Shown piece after piece: positions 14,020 to 21,202 of a DNA stretch of 52,004 nucleotides. The DNA lies in IMG/VR virus record IMGVR_UViG_3300024259_000047, positions 1-52,004 of that record. One strand, given 5' to 3'. Source of the DNA: a virus. Under the pieces are notes generated by a model. It did no database searches. It worked only from the letters and a program-made list of their open reading frames with translations, and was not told the DNA's origin. The number at the start of each line of letters is the position of its first letter. Within the stretch, counting starts at the first letter, position 1. The position numbers were made by a program, and so were the translations under genes.

Positions 14020-14211
14020 ATGAAAGACACGGAGTTACTTACTGCCGAGGAAGTGGGGCGGAAGCTGTCGATTCAACCCGCTACCGTGCTCCTGTGGGCG
14101 CGGTCGAGGAAGATTCCATCCGTCCAGATCAGCGGGAAGGTCGTCCGCTTCCGGTGGGCGGATGTCGTGGCGGCGCTCGACAAGGCGAACACGCGGAATG
14201 GGAAGAGATGA
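14020..14211 (+). CDS. Excisionase/MerR-type helix-turn-helix protein
   Basis: A 63-residue protein. ATG 14020 has the AAAGGATACAG site; ATG 14005 upstream is in frame but lacks one. The core (LLTAEEVGRKLSIQPATVLLW, then KIPSVQISGKVVRFRWADVV) is the same winged helix as the proteins at 3179 and 6073. It opens the third rightward unit and probably regulates it. The stop overlaps the next start. Confidence 0.8.
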   Translation: MKDTELLTAEEVGRKLSIQPATVLLWARSRKIPSVQISGKVVRFRWADVVAALDKANTRNGKR

Positions 14212-14333
14212 AAATTAGGATAGATGAGATGGTCGAATTCGCGGCGTTGGGGTTTTGTTGGACCGTGGGAGGCGTCGTTGCCGTGACGTTCATCATCACT
14301 TTGGCTCTCGGCATCAGGGAGATTTTCTCATGA
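14208..14333 (+). CDS. Tiny single-pass membrane protein (41 aa)
   Basis: The frame is coupled by ATGA to the regulator upstream and to the gene downstream. Residues 10-35 (EFAALGFCWTVGGVVAVTFI, TLALG) form one transmembrane helix with a short charged start. It could be a small membrane modulator or a holin-like peptide. No partner is visible. Confidence 0.55.
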   Translation: MKIRIDEMVEFAALGFCWTVGGVVAVTFIITLALGIREIFS

Positions 14334-14500
14334 CGTATCAAGCGTTTTTGGAGGGGAAGTCTCGCGCTATCGAGCCGTCCGGATTTGAGCCCGTCTGGAT
14401 GCCGGACTTCCTCTACGGGTTTCAGAAGATGCTTACAGAGTGGAATATCCGCGCCGCCGTCGCGGGGCCGGACAACGATGATCAGAACATCCTCTTTTAA
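14330..14500 (+). CDS. Small hypothetical protein (56 aa)
   Basis: Starts at the ATGA overlap at 14330. It is mostly hydrophobic and helical (YQAFLEGKSRAIEPSGF, WMPDFLYGFQKMLTEW), with an acidic end. No motif is recognised. Confidence 0.55.
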   Translation: MTYQAFLEGKSRAIEPSGFEPVWMPDFLYGFQKMLTEWNIRAAVAGPDNDDQNILF

Positions 14501-14509
14501 GGTGAAACA

Positions 14510-14875
14510 ATGACCGGTCTAATCTACCTCGCAACGCCGTATAGCGACCCCGACCCGGCGGTCAGAGAGAAGCGGTTTCAGGTGGTAAATCGGGTTGCGG
14601 CGCGGCTGATGAAATCCGGATATCTGATCCTCTCGCCGATCTCGCATACGCACCCGATAGCCCTTGCCGGGGATCTGCCGAAAGGCTGGGAGTTCTGGAA
14701 GCGGTACGACATTGCGATCATGAAGGCATGCTCCTCGGTGCTTGTGGTGACTCAAGACGGGTGGAGGGAATCGGTCGGGGTTACGGCAGAAATAGCGATA
14801 GCGAAAGGTATGGGGCTTCCCGTGCTGTATACGCCGCCTCACTTAGTGATAGGAAGGCAAGTAGATGGGAAATAA
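14510..14875 (+). CDS. DUF1937/nucleoside deoxyribosyltransferase-like protein
   Basis: A 121-residue protein. It opens with the strand-turn LIYLATPYSDPDPAVREKRF, then SPISHTHPIALAGDLP and YDIAIMKACSSVLVVTQDGWRESVGVTAEIAIAKGMGLPV. This is the DUF1937 fold, related to nucleoside deoxyribosyltransferases: the catalytic-type Glu in AEIAIAK, Asp/Trp in QDGWRES and the terminal PVLY strand. Phages carry it to alter nucleotides or nicotinamide-type substrates. The exact substrate cannot be told here. It starts 9 nt after the previous stop. Confidence 0.8.
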   Translation: MTGLIYLATPYSDPDPAVREKRFQVVNRVAARLMKSGYLILSPISHTHPIALAGDLPKGWEFWKRYDIAIMKACSSVLVVTQDGWRESVGVTAEIAIAKGMGLPVLYTPPHLVIGRQVDGK

Positions 14876-15191
14876 CCCAGAAGGTAAAACCTGCCTGTTT
14901 ATAGGCGGGATTGCAGATGGAGAAATGAGAATCGTCTACACGTACTACGGAGGCAGTTGGGCGGTTCCTGTCCCTTGCGATATGAGCGTTTGGGATAGCG
15001 GTCAAGATCCTTCCGAGGTGACGATAAAGGTTCATCGGTATATCTTGCGAAACATTGCCGGGACAAACCTGTGTATTTATGACCAGATAAAAACCGAGGC
15101 GGCCCTTATAGCACTATTGGCCGATGGGTACTGGAAATCACGCTTCAACGAAAGAGCAAACGATAATCTATATGGATGGAGAAAGAAATGA
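14865..15191 (+). CDS. Hypothetical protein (108 aa)
   Basis: Overlaps the DUF1937 gene by 11 nt. The fold is mostly beta (TCLFIGGIADGEMRIVYTYYGG) with a helical part (EAALIALLADGYWKSRF). No family was recognised. It overlaps the next gene by 4 nt. Confidence 0.6.
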   Translation: MGNNPEGKTCLFIGGIADGEMRIVYTYYGGSWAVPVPCDMSVWDSGQDPSEVTIKVHRYILRNIAGTNLCIYDQIKTEAALIALLADGYWKSRFNERANDNLYGWRKK

Positions 15192-15451
15192 GCAACGCAC
15201 TACGATCAATACGGCGGGCGATGGCGCGGAGTGAAGGCACATACAAGCCGGAACATCGGAAGGCGAAGGAAGATCGAAAGAGGACGGCTGAGGAAAAGGG
15301 GCTCAGTCGGTCCGGGAAGATGTTCGCGGCACAGGCGGCGTTTTTTAAGAAGAAACTCAAGGGTCTCGTTGGCGGACAGTCAGCTGTCAAGACGGACATG
15401 ACGGCCCGCATTCTCGTTAACGATGCCGCGAAAGGAAAAGACGATGCATAA
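15188..15451 (+). CDS. Basic hypothetical protein (87 aa)
   Basis: ATG 15188 is preceded by GGAGAAAG. The sequence is strongly basic and helical (SIRRAMARSEGTYK, EDRKRTAEEKGLSRSGK, FFKKKLKGL). It is probably nucleic-acid-binding or part of an assembly complex, but no motif shows which. Confidence 0.55.
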   Translation: MSNALRSIRRAMARSEGTYKPEHRKAKEDRKRTAEEKGLSRSGKMFAAQAAFFKKKLKGLVGGQSAVKTDMTARILVNDAAKGKDDA

Positions 15452-15563
15452 GTGGGTAAAGTGCCCGACGTGCGAGGGCACCGGGAGAGATCCGAACGAC
15501 AAACAAAAGCGGAAGCTCTGTCCTGCCTGTAAGGGTTGCGGCAAGGTTCCAATATTGCGATAA
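15444..15563 (+). CDS. Mini DnaJ-type zinc knuckle (39 aa)
   Basis: A short frame, ATG 15444 to TAA 15563, with two copies of the DnaJ-like motif CxxCxGxG: CPTCEGTG and CPACKGCGK. That is the core of a single DnaJ zinc-binding module. It overlaps the gene upstream. A chaperone or RNA-binding role is possible, but the size argues for a regulator or adaptor. Confidence 0.65.
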   Translation: MHKWVKCPTCEGTGRDPNDKQKRKLCPACKGCGKVPILR

Positions 15564-15875
15564 CGAACGGGGGCGAGGGCATGGGTTTCACGTCGGTCGT
15601 AGTCGAAGAGGTATCTATAACATCCGGGAGCATAAAGGGGTTCTGCGGAAGCAGGCGAACGAACGGGCGGAACGGCCCGGCATTCCGGTTTCTCGGTTTT
15701 ATCTCAAGTCAAACCATAGTTCCACTACGTCCTTTTTTGCCCGTGCGCGGGGTTGTTCTCCGCGCCGCCCCCTCTTTTAAGATAACCCCGTGTCGTGGTT
15801 GACGCCTTCCGGCGCGGGCTCCCCCGGTCCTGCGAGTGTGTTGCTCAACGGGCCGGGGATTTATACGGAGGAATC
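15564..15875 (+). other. Structured 312-bp gap before 15876
   Basis: No gene with a convincing start was seen here. Short open frames exist but have no ribosome site. Three hairpins follow one another near the right end: GCGCGG (15745-15750) with CCGCGC (15760-15765), CGCC-TTCC-GGCG (15803-15814), and a 9-bp stem CCCCGGTCC (15822-15830) with GGGCCGGGG (15850-15858) containing one G-T pair. The last ends 17 nt before the next GTG. It reads as a structured 5' leader, attenuator or small RNA. Confidence 0.5.
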
Positions 15876-16205
15876 GTGAGCGATTCGTATATAACAGAAG
15901 CTGACGCAGACGGTTTTCTGAGGGGCGACTACGATGCCCTGTTGGAAGCTCTTTCGAAGGAAGAGCAGGATGAGTTATTGCGATACACGAAAGGACTTCT
16001 CGACAGACATATCACTTGGGTTGGAATACCGGAGGAAAGCATGGTTGACGCAGAAGCGATTAAGAAGCGGGCGGAGCAGGCGAAGGCGGATAAGGCAGTC
16101 GCAATTGTGGAGGATATCGCGGGGCTGGTGCGGGGAGTGAAAGGGAGCCGAGAGTTCTTTACGATGGTCCGCGACATCCTGAAAAGCGAAGGGTACGAGG
16201 TGTGA
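15876..16205 (+). CDS. Hypothetical helical protein (109 aa), GTG start
   Basis: GTG 15876 lies behind CGGAGGAATC. The protein is acidic and helical (ADADGFLRGDYDALLEALSKEEQDELL, KKRAEQAKADKAVAIVEDIA) and ends in a second helical segment. It comes right after a long structured leader, so its expression may be regulated at the RNA level. It is separated from the next gene by 1 nt. Confidence 0.6.
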   Translation: MSDSYITEADADGFLRGDYDALLEALSKEEQDELLRYTKGLLDRHITWVGIPEESMVDAEAIKKRAEQAKADKAVAIVEDIAGLVRGVKGSREFFTMVRDILKSEGYEV

Positions 16206-16206
16206 A

Positions 16207-16497
16207 ATGAACAGACGTAAATTCCTGGCCACCATCGCGGCTATCTGCGCCGCCCCTGTCGCCCTTCTCCGGGCTGGTATTGAGAAGCCGAAAGGCGGCT
16301 ATGAGTGCATAGAATTTCCGCCGAAGAAGCACCGGGAGGTGGAGTACTTTTATGTGGATTGCATCGATCTCGGAAGCGGACACTATCGGGTTGAGTTTCC
16401 GTCAGAGATGATGGAATATCAGTACGTTCGATGTACGCCTGTATTTGTCACCGAGGGAGTTGCTCCTAAAAAGGCGTGGGTCCGAGCATGGAACTGA
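16207..16497 (+). CDS. Putative Tat-exported protein (96 aa)
   Basis: The N-terminus MNRRKFLATIAAICAAPVAL carries the twin-arginine signature R-R-x-F-L followed by a moderately hydrophobic stretch and an AxA-type end near ALLRAG. Twin-arginine export carries folded proteins out of the cytoplasm. The mature part is small and beta-rich (EVEYFYVDCIDLGSGHYRVEF, YVRCTPVFV) with two cysteines. Function is unknown. A Tat signal in a phage early gene is unusual. Confidence 0.6.
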   Translation: MNRRKFLATIAAICAAPVALLRAGIEKPKGGYECIEFPPKKHREVEYFYVDCIDLGSGHYRVEFPSEMMEYQYVRCTPVFVTEGVAPKKAWVRAWN

Positions 16498-16510
16498 GAA
16501 AGGAGGCGAG

Positions 16511-17353
16511 ATGAGAGCGGAGGAATTTAACAGGCAGAATCCGGCAGAAGTCACGGTGCGGCTGAAGGTGGCCGGGAGCGCATATGAGCACTATCTTTAC
16601 GGGCCGATCGTTGTGCTCGAAACGTCGCTGAAGGATAAGTCTGCGTTTCCGCTCTCGGATATTGTGGAGATGGAAGACGGGAAGGTTCCGTTCAAGGGAT
16701 ACGAAGCGGCGTGCGGATACTGCGACAATTATCTGAATGCGAAGGCGGTGGGTGGATGCCAGCGTGGCTACGAGATGAACTACGAGCTGTGTGGCGCCAA
16801 TACCGAGCCCGCTCCCCCATGCCCCCACTGCCACGAGTACAAAACCGCCGCCGCAAGCTACAAGGCGCGGGAGAGGGAGCTGGAGGGGTTGCTTCGGGAG
16901 GCTGGGGATGCGTTACGGGATGTGTTGAGCGAGTGCCAAGGCTGGAAAAACTCTATCCCCGTCAGGCGCATGGAGTGTGTCTACAACAATCATTTTACCC
17001 CACCCGCCGCAACGAAACCGAAAGGAGGAACCATGACACTGAAAGAGAAGGTGGCGAAGCTGAGGGAGTTGATGAAAGATGCGCCCGCAATGCCGTGGGG
17101 CGTCGAAGGTACTGAGGACGGGTGGGCCATTGTCGATCCGGCAAAAAGGGGAATTTACGATTATTTGTTCTCGATAACAGAAGCAGATCACAAGGCCACC
17201 GGATTCATTATTGCCGCAATCAACGCCCTGCCGGAGCTGCTCGACGCGGCGGAGAAGTGGGAGGAATTCAAAGGTATTATCGGCGAAGAGCAGGAATCCG
17301 TGGAAACCTTTTATACTACGTCTGGCGACACGGAGGAGAAAACCGATGACTGA
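16511..17353 (+). CDS. Probable two-gene fusion, hypothetical (280 aa)
   Basis: The frame starts at ATG 16511 behind GGAGGCGAG (MRAEEFN start). The first 170 residues have a beta-rich part, a CGYCDNYLN knuckle and PCPHCHEY. It then runs through the sequence AAAGGAGGAACC into MTLKEKVAKLRELM at 17033. That is a complete ribosome site plus ATG in the same frame. The C-terminal 106 residues (helical, with LPELLDAAEKWEEF) are probably an independent gene that lost its stop codon upstream. Both full-length and short products may be made. Confidence 0.55.
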   Translation: MRAEEFNRQNPAEVTVRLKVAGSAYEHYLYGPIVVLETSLKDKSAFPLSDIVEMEDGKVPFKGYEAACGYCDNYLNAKAVGGCQRGYEMNYELCGANTEPAPPCPHCHEYKTAAASYKARERELEGLLREAGDALRDVLSECQGWKNSIPVRRMECVYNNHFTPPAATKPKGGTMTLKEKVAKLRELMKDAPAMPWGVEGTEDGWAIVDPAKRGIYDYLFSITEADHKATGFIIAAINALPELLDAAEKWEEFKGIIGEEQESVETFYTTSGDTEEKTDD

Positions 17354-17609
17354 AGCCAAGCCGATTGAGACCGTGGAGGAGCTGGAGTTATTCCTTTCTC
17401 CCGGTCGTGAATATTTGGCATCCCCTGAAGACTTCGACCATTGGAGCGATCGGCTTGAAGCCACCGCCCGCGCATATATCGAGATGAAGGCCACTGAGCC
17501 CGCTATACGCGAGGTCTTGCTCGAACTCAAGCAGCTCGCAGATTCGCAGATGTCACACGATACAGCAGAACGCGGTATTGCTCTCGTCGACGGACTGGAG
17601 GAGGGGTAG
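17346..17609 (+). CDS. Hypothetical protein (87 aa)
   Basis: Overlaps the preceding gene and starts behind GGAGGAG. The sequence is helical and acidic (VEELELFLSPGREYL, WSDRLEATARAYIEM, REVLLELKQLADSQM). No family was recognised. It ends directly at the next ATG. Confidence 0.6.
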   Translation: MTEAKPIETVEELELFLSPGREYLASPEDFDHWSDRLEATARAYIEMKATEPAIREVLLELKQLADSQMSHDTAERGIALVDGLEEG

Positions 17610-18032
17610 ATGAAAATCGAAGCGTGTGAGATCGGCGAAGGAGCAATCATTGCAATCGCCCATTGCGAGATCAAGGGCGAGATCCCTGCCGGGACCACGG
17701 ACAAGTTGACCGGTGGCGCCTGGCGGTATATGCCCAGCGGTTCGAGCGAATCCGTGTCCGTTGCGGAAGCTGCGGCGGCCAGGGCAAAGGATGGCCCCGG
17801 TCCTACAGGCTGGGTCGATGTCAAGGAGAGGCTGCCGGACGATGATGTGGATGTCGTGGCCTTTTTTGAATTCGGGCATCGCCTCGAAGTTTCGAAGATA
17901 AGAAAAATCGATGGTGAGCCTTGGTGGTGGACGCGGGATGAGGATTTGCCGATCGAATCAGTCACCCACTGGATGCCGGTCCCGGACGCGCCCAAAGCAG
18001 AAGATTCCGTAGAGGGGGAAGAACATGAGTAG
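17610..18032 (+). CDS. DUF551-containing protein (140 aa)
   Basis: The first 60 residues form a small variable domain. The C-terminal half carries the DUF551 signature: GWVDVKERLPDDDVDVVAFF followed by VTHWMPVPDAP. DUF551 is a small beta-sandwich widespread in phages and prophages; its role is unknown. It overlaps the next gene by 8 nt. The N-terminal part may be a different domain joined to DUF551. Confidence 0.75.
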   Translation: MKIEACEIGEGAIIAIAHCEIKGEIPAGTTDKLTGGAWRYMPSGSSESVSVAEAAAARAKDGPGPTGWVDVKERLPDDDVDVVAFFEFGHRLEVSKIRKIDGEPWWWTRDEDLPIESVTHWMPVPDAPKAEDSVEGEEHE

Positions 18033-18399
18033 AATCATTGACCTGTCGAACTGCTCCGGCATGGCGGCGGTTTTCACCGTCGTTCCTGAAAAGAAATGCC
18101 GTGTATTTATCGTCTGTCAGGACTGCCATAAGTGCATCCAGCTAAGGGAAATGTGTGATAATAGGTATCGACTTGACAGAAGGCTTATCTTTAGCGATGA
18201 CTGCCAGCACAGGACTTGTCGAATCGTGTTCGGTCCAGAGACGGCAATAGAAGAACTCGTTGCCATGAATCCCAACCTCGGGAATGTCGATGCAGACGAG
18301 TGGGACCGGCTGAGAACCGCGCTTGCAGATGCAGCGGAAGCTCTCGACAGAAAAATCATTGACGTGATTAAATATGCCGCTGAAAAAGAAACCTCTTGA
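18025..18399 (+). CDS. Hypothetical cysteine-containing protein (124 aa)
   Basis: The start overlaps the DUF551 gene. A CQDCHKC triplet (residues 32-38) and further cysteines in MCDNRYR and DDCQHRTC suggest metal binding. The C-terminal third is a helix (ALADAAEALDRKIIDVIK). It is the last gene of this unit; the promoter at 18396 overlaps its stop codon. Confidence 0.6.
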   Translation: MSRIIDLSNCSGMAAVFTVVPEKKCRVFIVCQDCHKCIQLREMCDNRYRLDRRLIFSDDCQHRTCRIVFGPETAIEELVAMNPNLGNVDADEWDRLRTALADAAEALDRKIIDVIKYAAEKETS

Positions 18400-18434
18400 C
18401 AACCTCTTTTTCTGGCCGTAAGGATAAGTATCCG
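18396..18434 (+). promoter_or_regulatory. Candidate promoter with GGATA-AG-TATCC palindrome
   Basis: TTGACA at 18396-18401 overlaps the TGA of the preceding gene. A 17-nt spacer leads to TAAGGA (18419). Just after is GGATA-AG-TATCC (18422-18433), a perfect 5-bp inverted repeat. AGGATAAGT (18421-18429) is shared exactly with 6032-6040, so one regulator may serve both promoters. Confidence 0.5.
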
Positions 18435-18528
18435 CTCTGTTCTTAAGAGAAAACCCTAAGACGCGGTTAACTCACCTACCTATTAAGCTTTATGTTCAGT
18501 TTCTTGGACGTTTTCGGGGGTTCGCGTA

Positions 18529-18828
18529 GTGGAAAATGGCAAGCCCGATCAGCTCTGGGGAATCGTCGCAGACTACCACGGCCCGAAGCATCTGCCAGAG
18601 AATGCCGAGTGTTGGATAGCTATGATGACTGGCGACGGCCGCAAATGGGAATTTTGTATCCTCGGCAAGAAACCCAGCCGTCCGTTCGTGATGTATTTGA
18701 ACTTCCGCGATATGCGTAACTGGCGCGCGGAACGCATCCCGCCCTACATCGTCGATCTGATAATGAAGACGTTTACGACAGAGAAAGAATGCCTTGTTTG
18801 GGTTGATGAGTTGCCGACTCCGATGTAA
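18529..18828 (+). CDS. Hypothetical protein (99 aa), GTG start
   Basis: The first codon is GTG 18529, preceded at some distance by CGGGGG. The fold is mixed with many Trp and Phe (WGIVADYHGPKHLPENAECWIAMMTG, RKWEFCILGKKPSRPFVMYLNFRDM). It lies alone between two promoters, which hints at a separately expressed function. Not recognised. Confidence 0.55.
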   Translation: MENGKPDQLWGIVADYHGPKHLPENAECWIAMMTGDGRKWEFCILGKKPSRPFVMYLNFRDMRNWRAERIPPYIVDLIMKTFTTEKECLVWVDELPTPM

Positions 18829-18914
18829 TCTCTCGCTCCCCATATTTAGCCTTCCGCCTAAGTTTCTATTGATCTCTCCCCGCCGTTTCCAACGCCCTCC
18901 CGGCAAGAAAACAC

Positions 18915-18942
18915 TTGACAGTCCGTAACATATTGATATAGA
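18915..18942 (+). promoter_or_regulatory. Promoter of the late unit (ParB-Mom-terminase)
   Basis: Perfect TTGACA (18915-18920), a 16-nt spacer, TATAGA (18937-18942), in an AT-rich stretch just before an AAGGAGGG site and ATG 18967. This is the best-looking rightward promoter and may start the late genes. Confidence 0.65.
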
Positions 18943-18966
18943 TATATTTAAGGAGGGTCTAAAATT

Positions 18967-19455
18967 ATGGCGAATGACCTTGATATCGTGTGGAGCACCG
19001 AACAACGCAAGATTTCCGACCTTGTACCATATCCGAATAACCCGCGACGGCTGACGGAAAAACAAAAGACCGACCTACAGAAGTCTATCGAGCGGTTCAA
19101 CCTTGCCGAGATCCCCGCGATTAATGTCGATGGGACGATTCTCGCAGGGCACCAGCGGTTGAAGATCCTGGCGTCCCTCGGGCGCGGCGAAGAGACGATT
19201 GATGTTCGGGTGCCGAGCCGCGTTCTGACCCCTACCGAGATGCAGGAATACAACATCCGATCCAACCAGAACACCGGCGAGTGGGATTTCGATCTCCTGG
19301 CCGATGAATTCGGCCACGATGATTTGATCGAGTGGGGCTTTGAGGAAGGGGAGATTCTACGGCCTGATTTCGACCCGATAGAGGAAGAACCCCCGCGTCT
19401 CGACCAGAAGAAACCGACAGTTTGCCCGGAATGTGGCCATGAGTGGACAGAATAA
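18967..19455 (+). CDS. ParB/Srx-fold nuclease-like protein
   Basis: A 162-residue protein with the ParB N-terminal fold: DLVPYPNNPRRLTEKQ, then LAEIPAINVDGTILAGHQRLKIL (the G-H-Q-R motif) and MQEYNIRSNQNTGEWDFDLL. In phages this fold usually sits next to a methyltransferase or packaging genes and may act in DNA modification or packaging site choice. It ends with a CPECGHEW half-ribbon. The next gene (Mom-like) overlaps its end, so the two probably work together. Confidence 0.85.
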   Translation: MANDLDIVWSTEQRKISDLVPYPNNPRRLTEKQKTDLQKSIERFNLAEIPAINVDGTILAGHQRLKILASLGRGEETIDVRVPSRVLTPTEMQEYNIRSNQNTGEWDFDLLADEFGHDDLIEWGFEEGEILRPDFDPIEEEPPRLDQKKPTVCPECGHEWTE

Positions 19456-20158
19456 ACCGAAGTTACATCTTGCTTGGTGCTCGCACAAAGCAGCGAAATA
19501 TGCCGTTGAACACTGGCACTATTCGAAGAGGATGCCATCAACAGCAGGGCGGGCTGTATATATTGGAGTGTGGGAAGACGGAAAGTATGTAGGGTCAATT
19601 GTTTTTAGCCTTGGTGCAAATTTGAATTTAGGGAAAAGGTATGGGTTGAGGCAGTTTGAAAGGTGTGAGTTGGTGAGGGTAGCTCTAAGGGAGCACAAGA
19701 ATACAGTAACGAAGATCGTTTCTGTTGCACTGAAGATTTTAAAGAAGCACTCTCCAGGACTAAAGGCTGTTTTTTCTTATGCTGACATGGGGCAGGGACA
19801 CGTCGGGGTTATATATCAAGCAGGGAATTGGAGCTATATAGGGATAAGTCCTGGCACCTATGAATATATCAGGAATGGTGAAATCTTGCACTCCAGAACG
19901 GCATCAGATAGATATGGCTCATTAAAGGGAATGAGAGAGCGGGGGTTCACAAAACAAAAGAAAGCGAATAAGCACCTTTATGTTAGTGTCTTTGATAGGT
20001 CTATATATAGCAGATTTACAAAGCATGTTTTACCATACCCAAAGCGCGGCGAAAGTGACACGAGTGACACGCCGGGGCACCACCCCGGAAAGGGCGGTTC
20101 AACTCCGACCTCGCCGCTCCATTCTAAAGAGCTGACCAATGCCAAAAAAGAATCCTAA
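19439..20158 (+). CDS. mom: Mom-like DNA modification protein
   Basis: ATG 19439 overlaps the ParB-like gene; GTG 19433 in the same frame is possible. The protein has the GNAT-like pattern of Mu Mom: HYSKRMPS, RAVYIGVWEDGKYVGSIVF, RQFERCELVRVALREHKN, KAVFSYADMGQGHVGVIYQAGNW. Mom adds a methylcarbamoyl group to adenine and protects phage DNA from restriction. The gene is markedly AT-rich: by count 25 of 60 bases are G or C at 19561-19620, against 42 of 60 at 20161-20220. This suggests recent transfer. The last 40 residues are probably not conserved. Confidence 0.75.
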   Translation: MSGQNKPKLHLAWCSHKAAKYAVEHWHYSKRMPSTAGRAVYIGVWEDGKYVGSIVFSLGANLNLGKRYGLRQFERCELVRVALREHKNTVTKIVSVALKILKKHSPGLKAVFSYADMGQGHVGVIYQAGNWSYIGISPGTYEYIRNGEILHSRTASDRYGSLKGMRERGFTKQKKANKHLYVSVFDRSIYSRFTKHVLPYPKRGESDTSDTPGHHPGKGGSTPTSPLHSKELTNAKKES

Positions 20159-20792
20159 CCGCGTAGGCGCAGCACGAACGACGGGGCAGAGGGAGCGCGA
20201 TTTGCCGGTCGAGAGCGAGCTGTATTTACGCGGCTGGTCGTTCTCGAGGATTGCCGAGGAAATCAGCCGCCGTGCCAAGGAAGCCGGGGACGGATACAAG
20301 CTGACGCACCAGACGATTTTCATTGACATGAAGGCGCTCAGAAAACAGTGGGTTGCGGAACAGGACCGGAATATCGGCCAGTGGGTAGCAGAGCAGCTTA
20401 AAAAGATCGACGTGCAAGAGCGCCGGTATATCGAGGCGTGGGAGAACAGCCAGAAGAACCTCACGACGCAAACGCAGAAGACGATCAGGGACAAGGACGG
20501 CAAGGTATCGCCGCGCCTCATTGAGCAGACGAAACGGATCGAGGAAAAAACCGGCGTCCCTTCCTACCTTGCCGGGATTGACAAGTGTATCGAGATGCGA
20601 TGCAGAATCCTCCACATCACTGACAGCGGCGCGGCTATCCCTCAGTCGGTCGAGATGACGGCGAAGGAGATCGAGAAGGCAACGGAAGCGTTTGAAGCGG
20701 CGGCCCCCGGTGGCGGCGGGCTGTTTGTGGACTACGGAACAGGCGAGGACGACGACGAAACGGATATCGACATTGAAACGGAGGAGTCATGA
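20139..20792 (+). CDS. terS: Putative terminase small subunit
   Basis: A 217-residue protein overlapping the Mom-like end. It starts with a basic tract (PKKNPNRVGAARTTGQRERD) and a helix-turn-helix in YLRGWSFSRIAEEISRRAKEAG followed by LTHQTIFIDMKALRKQW. A long central helix comes next, and an acidic C-terminus (GEDDDETDIDIETEES) suits large-subunit binding. The small subunit recognises the packaging site. It precedes the large subunit by four small genes, an unusual spacing, so the call rests on fold and position. Confidence 0.65.
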   Translation: MPKKNPNRVGAARTTGQRERDLPVESELYLRGWSFSRIAEEISRRAKEAGDGYKLTHQTIFIDMKALRKQWVAEQDRNIGQWVAEQLKKIDVQERRYIEAWENSQKNLTTQTQKTIRDKDGKVSPRLIEQTKRIEEKTGVPSYLAGIDKCIEMRCRILHITDSGAAIPQSVEMTAKEIEKATEAFEAAAPGGGGLFVDYGTGEDDDETDIDIETEES

Positions 20793-20971
20793 ACTTATTT
20801 GGAAAGATCATACAGGGCGCGATTGATACGGCGCTGCTGCCGGTTCAGGTTGTAAAGGATGCCGCTACCCTTGGGGGTGTGCTAACAGAGAATGGTGAAA
20901 CCTACACGGGCGAGAAGCTGCGGAAGCTGAAAAGGAAGGTAGAGGAAATTTACGAGGCGCTGGATGATTGA
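20789..20971 (+). CDS. Small hypothetical protein (60 aa)
   Basis: Overlaps the small subunit gene by 4 nt. The sequence (FGKIIQGAIDTALLPVQVVKDAATLGG) is amphipathic, and the end (EKLRKLKRKVEEIYEALDD) is a coiled-coil helix. Similar short amphipathic proteins occur in virion-associated positions. Unknown. Confidence 0.6.
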   Translation: MNLFGKIIQGAIDTALLPVQVVKDAATLGGVLTENGETYTGEKLRKLKRKVEEIYEALDD

Positions 20972-20983
20972 AGGAGGAAAGCG

Positions 20984-21202
20984 ATGGATAGGGAATCAAG
21001 GCCGTTATGGGAGATGGACCGCTCCACCTCGCCGCCAAGTTTTTACCCGGCAGGGATGGAGGTCAACAATCTTGTTGATGTAACGCGCGTCGGTGATATC
21101 TTTCGGCGCTATCTTGATCCGGCGAGCGGAAGAATTCACGACGGTGCTGAGTTTTTCAAGCGGGCGAATGCCGTTCTTGACAATAAGGAGGAAAGCGAAT
21201 GA
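20984..21202 (+). CDS. Small hypothetical protein (72 aa)
   Basis: Starts after GGAGGAAAGCG. Hydrophilic, with FKRANAVLDNKEESE at the end. No motif was recognised. It overlaps the following gene by 4 nt. Confidence 0.55.
   Translation: MDRESRPLWEMDRSTSPPSFYPAGMEVNNLVDVTRVGDIFRRYLDPASGRIHDGAEFFKRANAVLDNKEESE

Noticed and set aside
15536-15802. Plus-strand frame of 88 codons in the 15564-15875 gap
   Set aside because: No ribosome site, no family, and the region is full of strong hairpins.
16913-17995. Minus-strand open frame of 360 codons
   Set aside because: It covers three rightward genes, each with its own ribosome site, and has no start signal.
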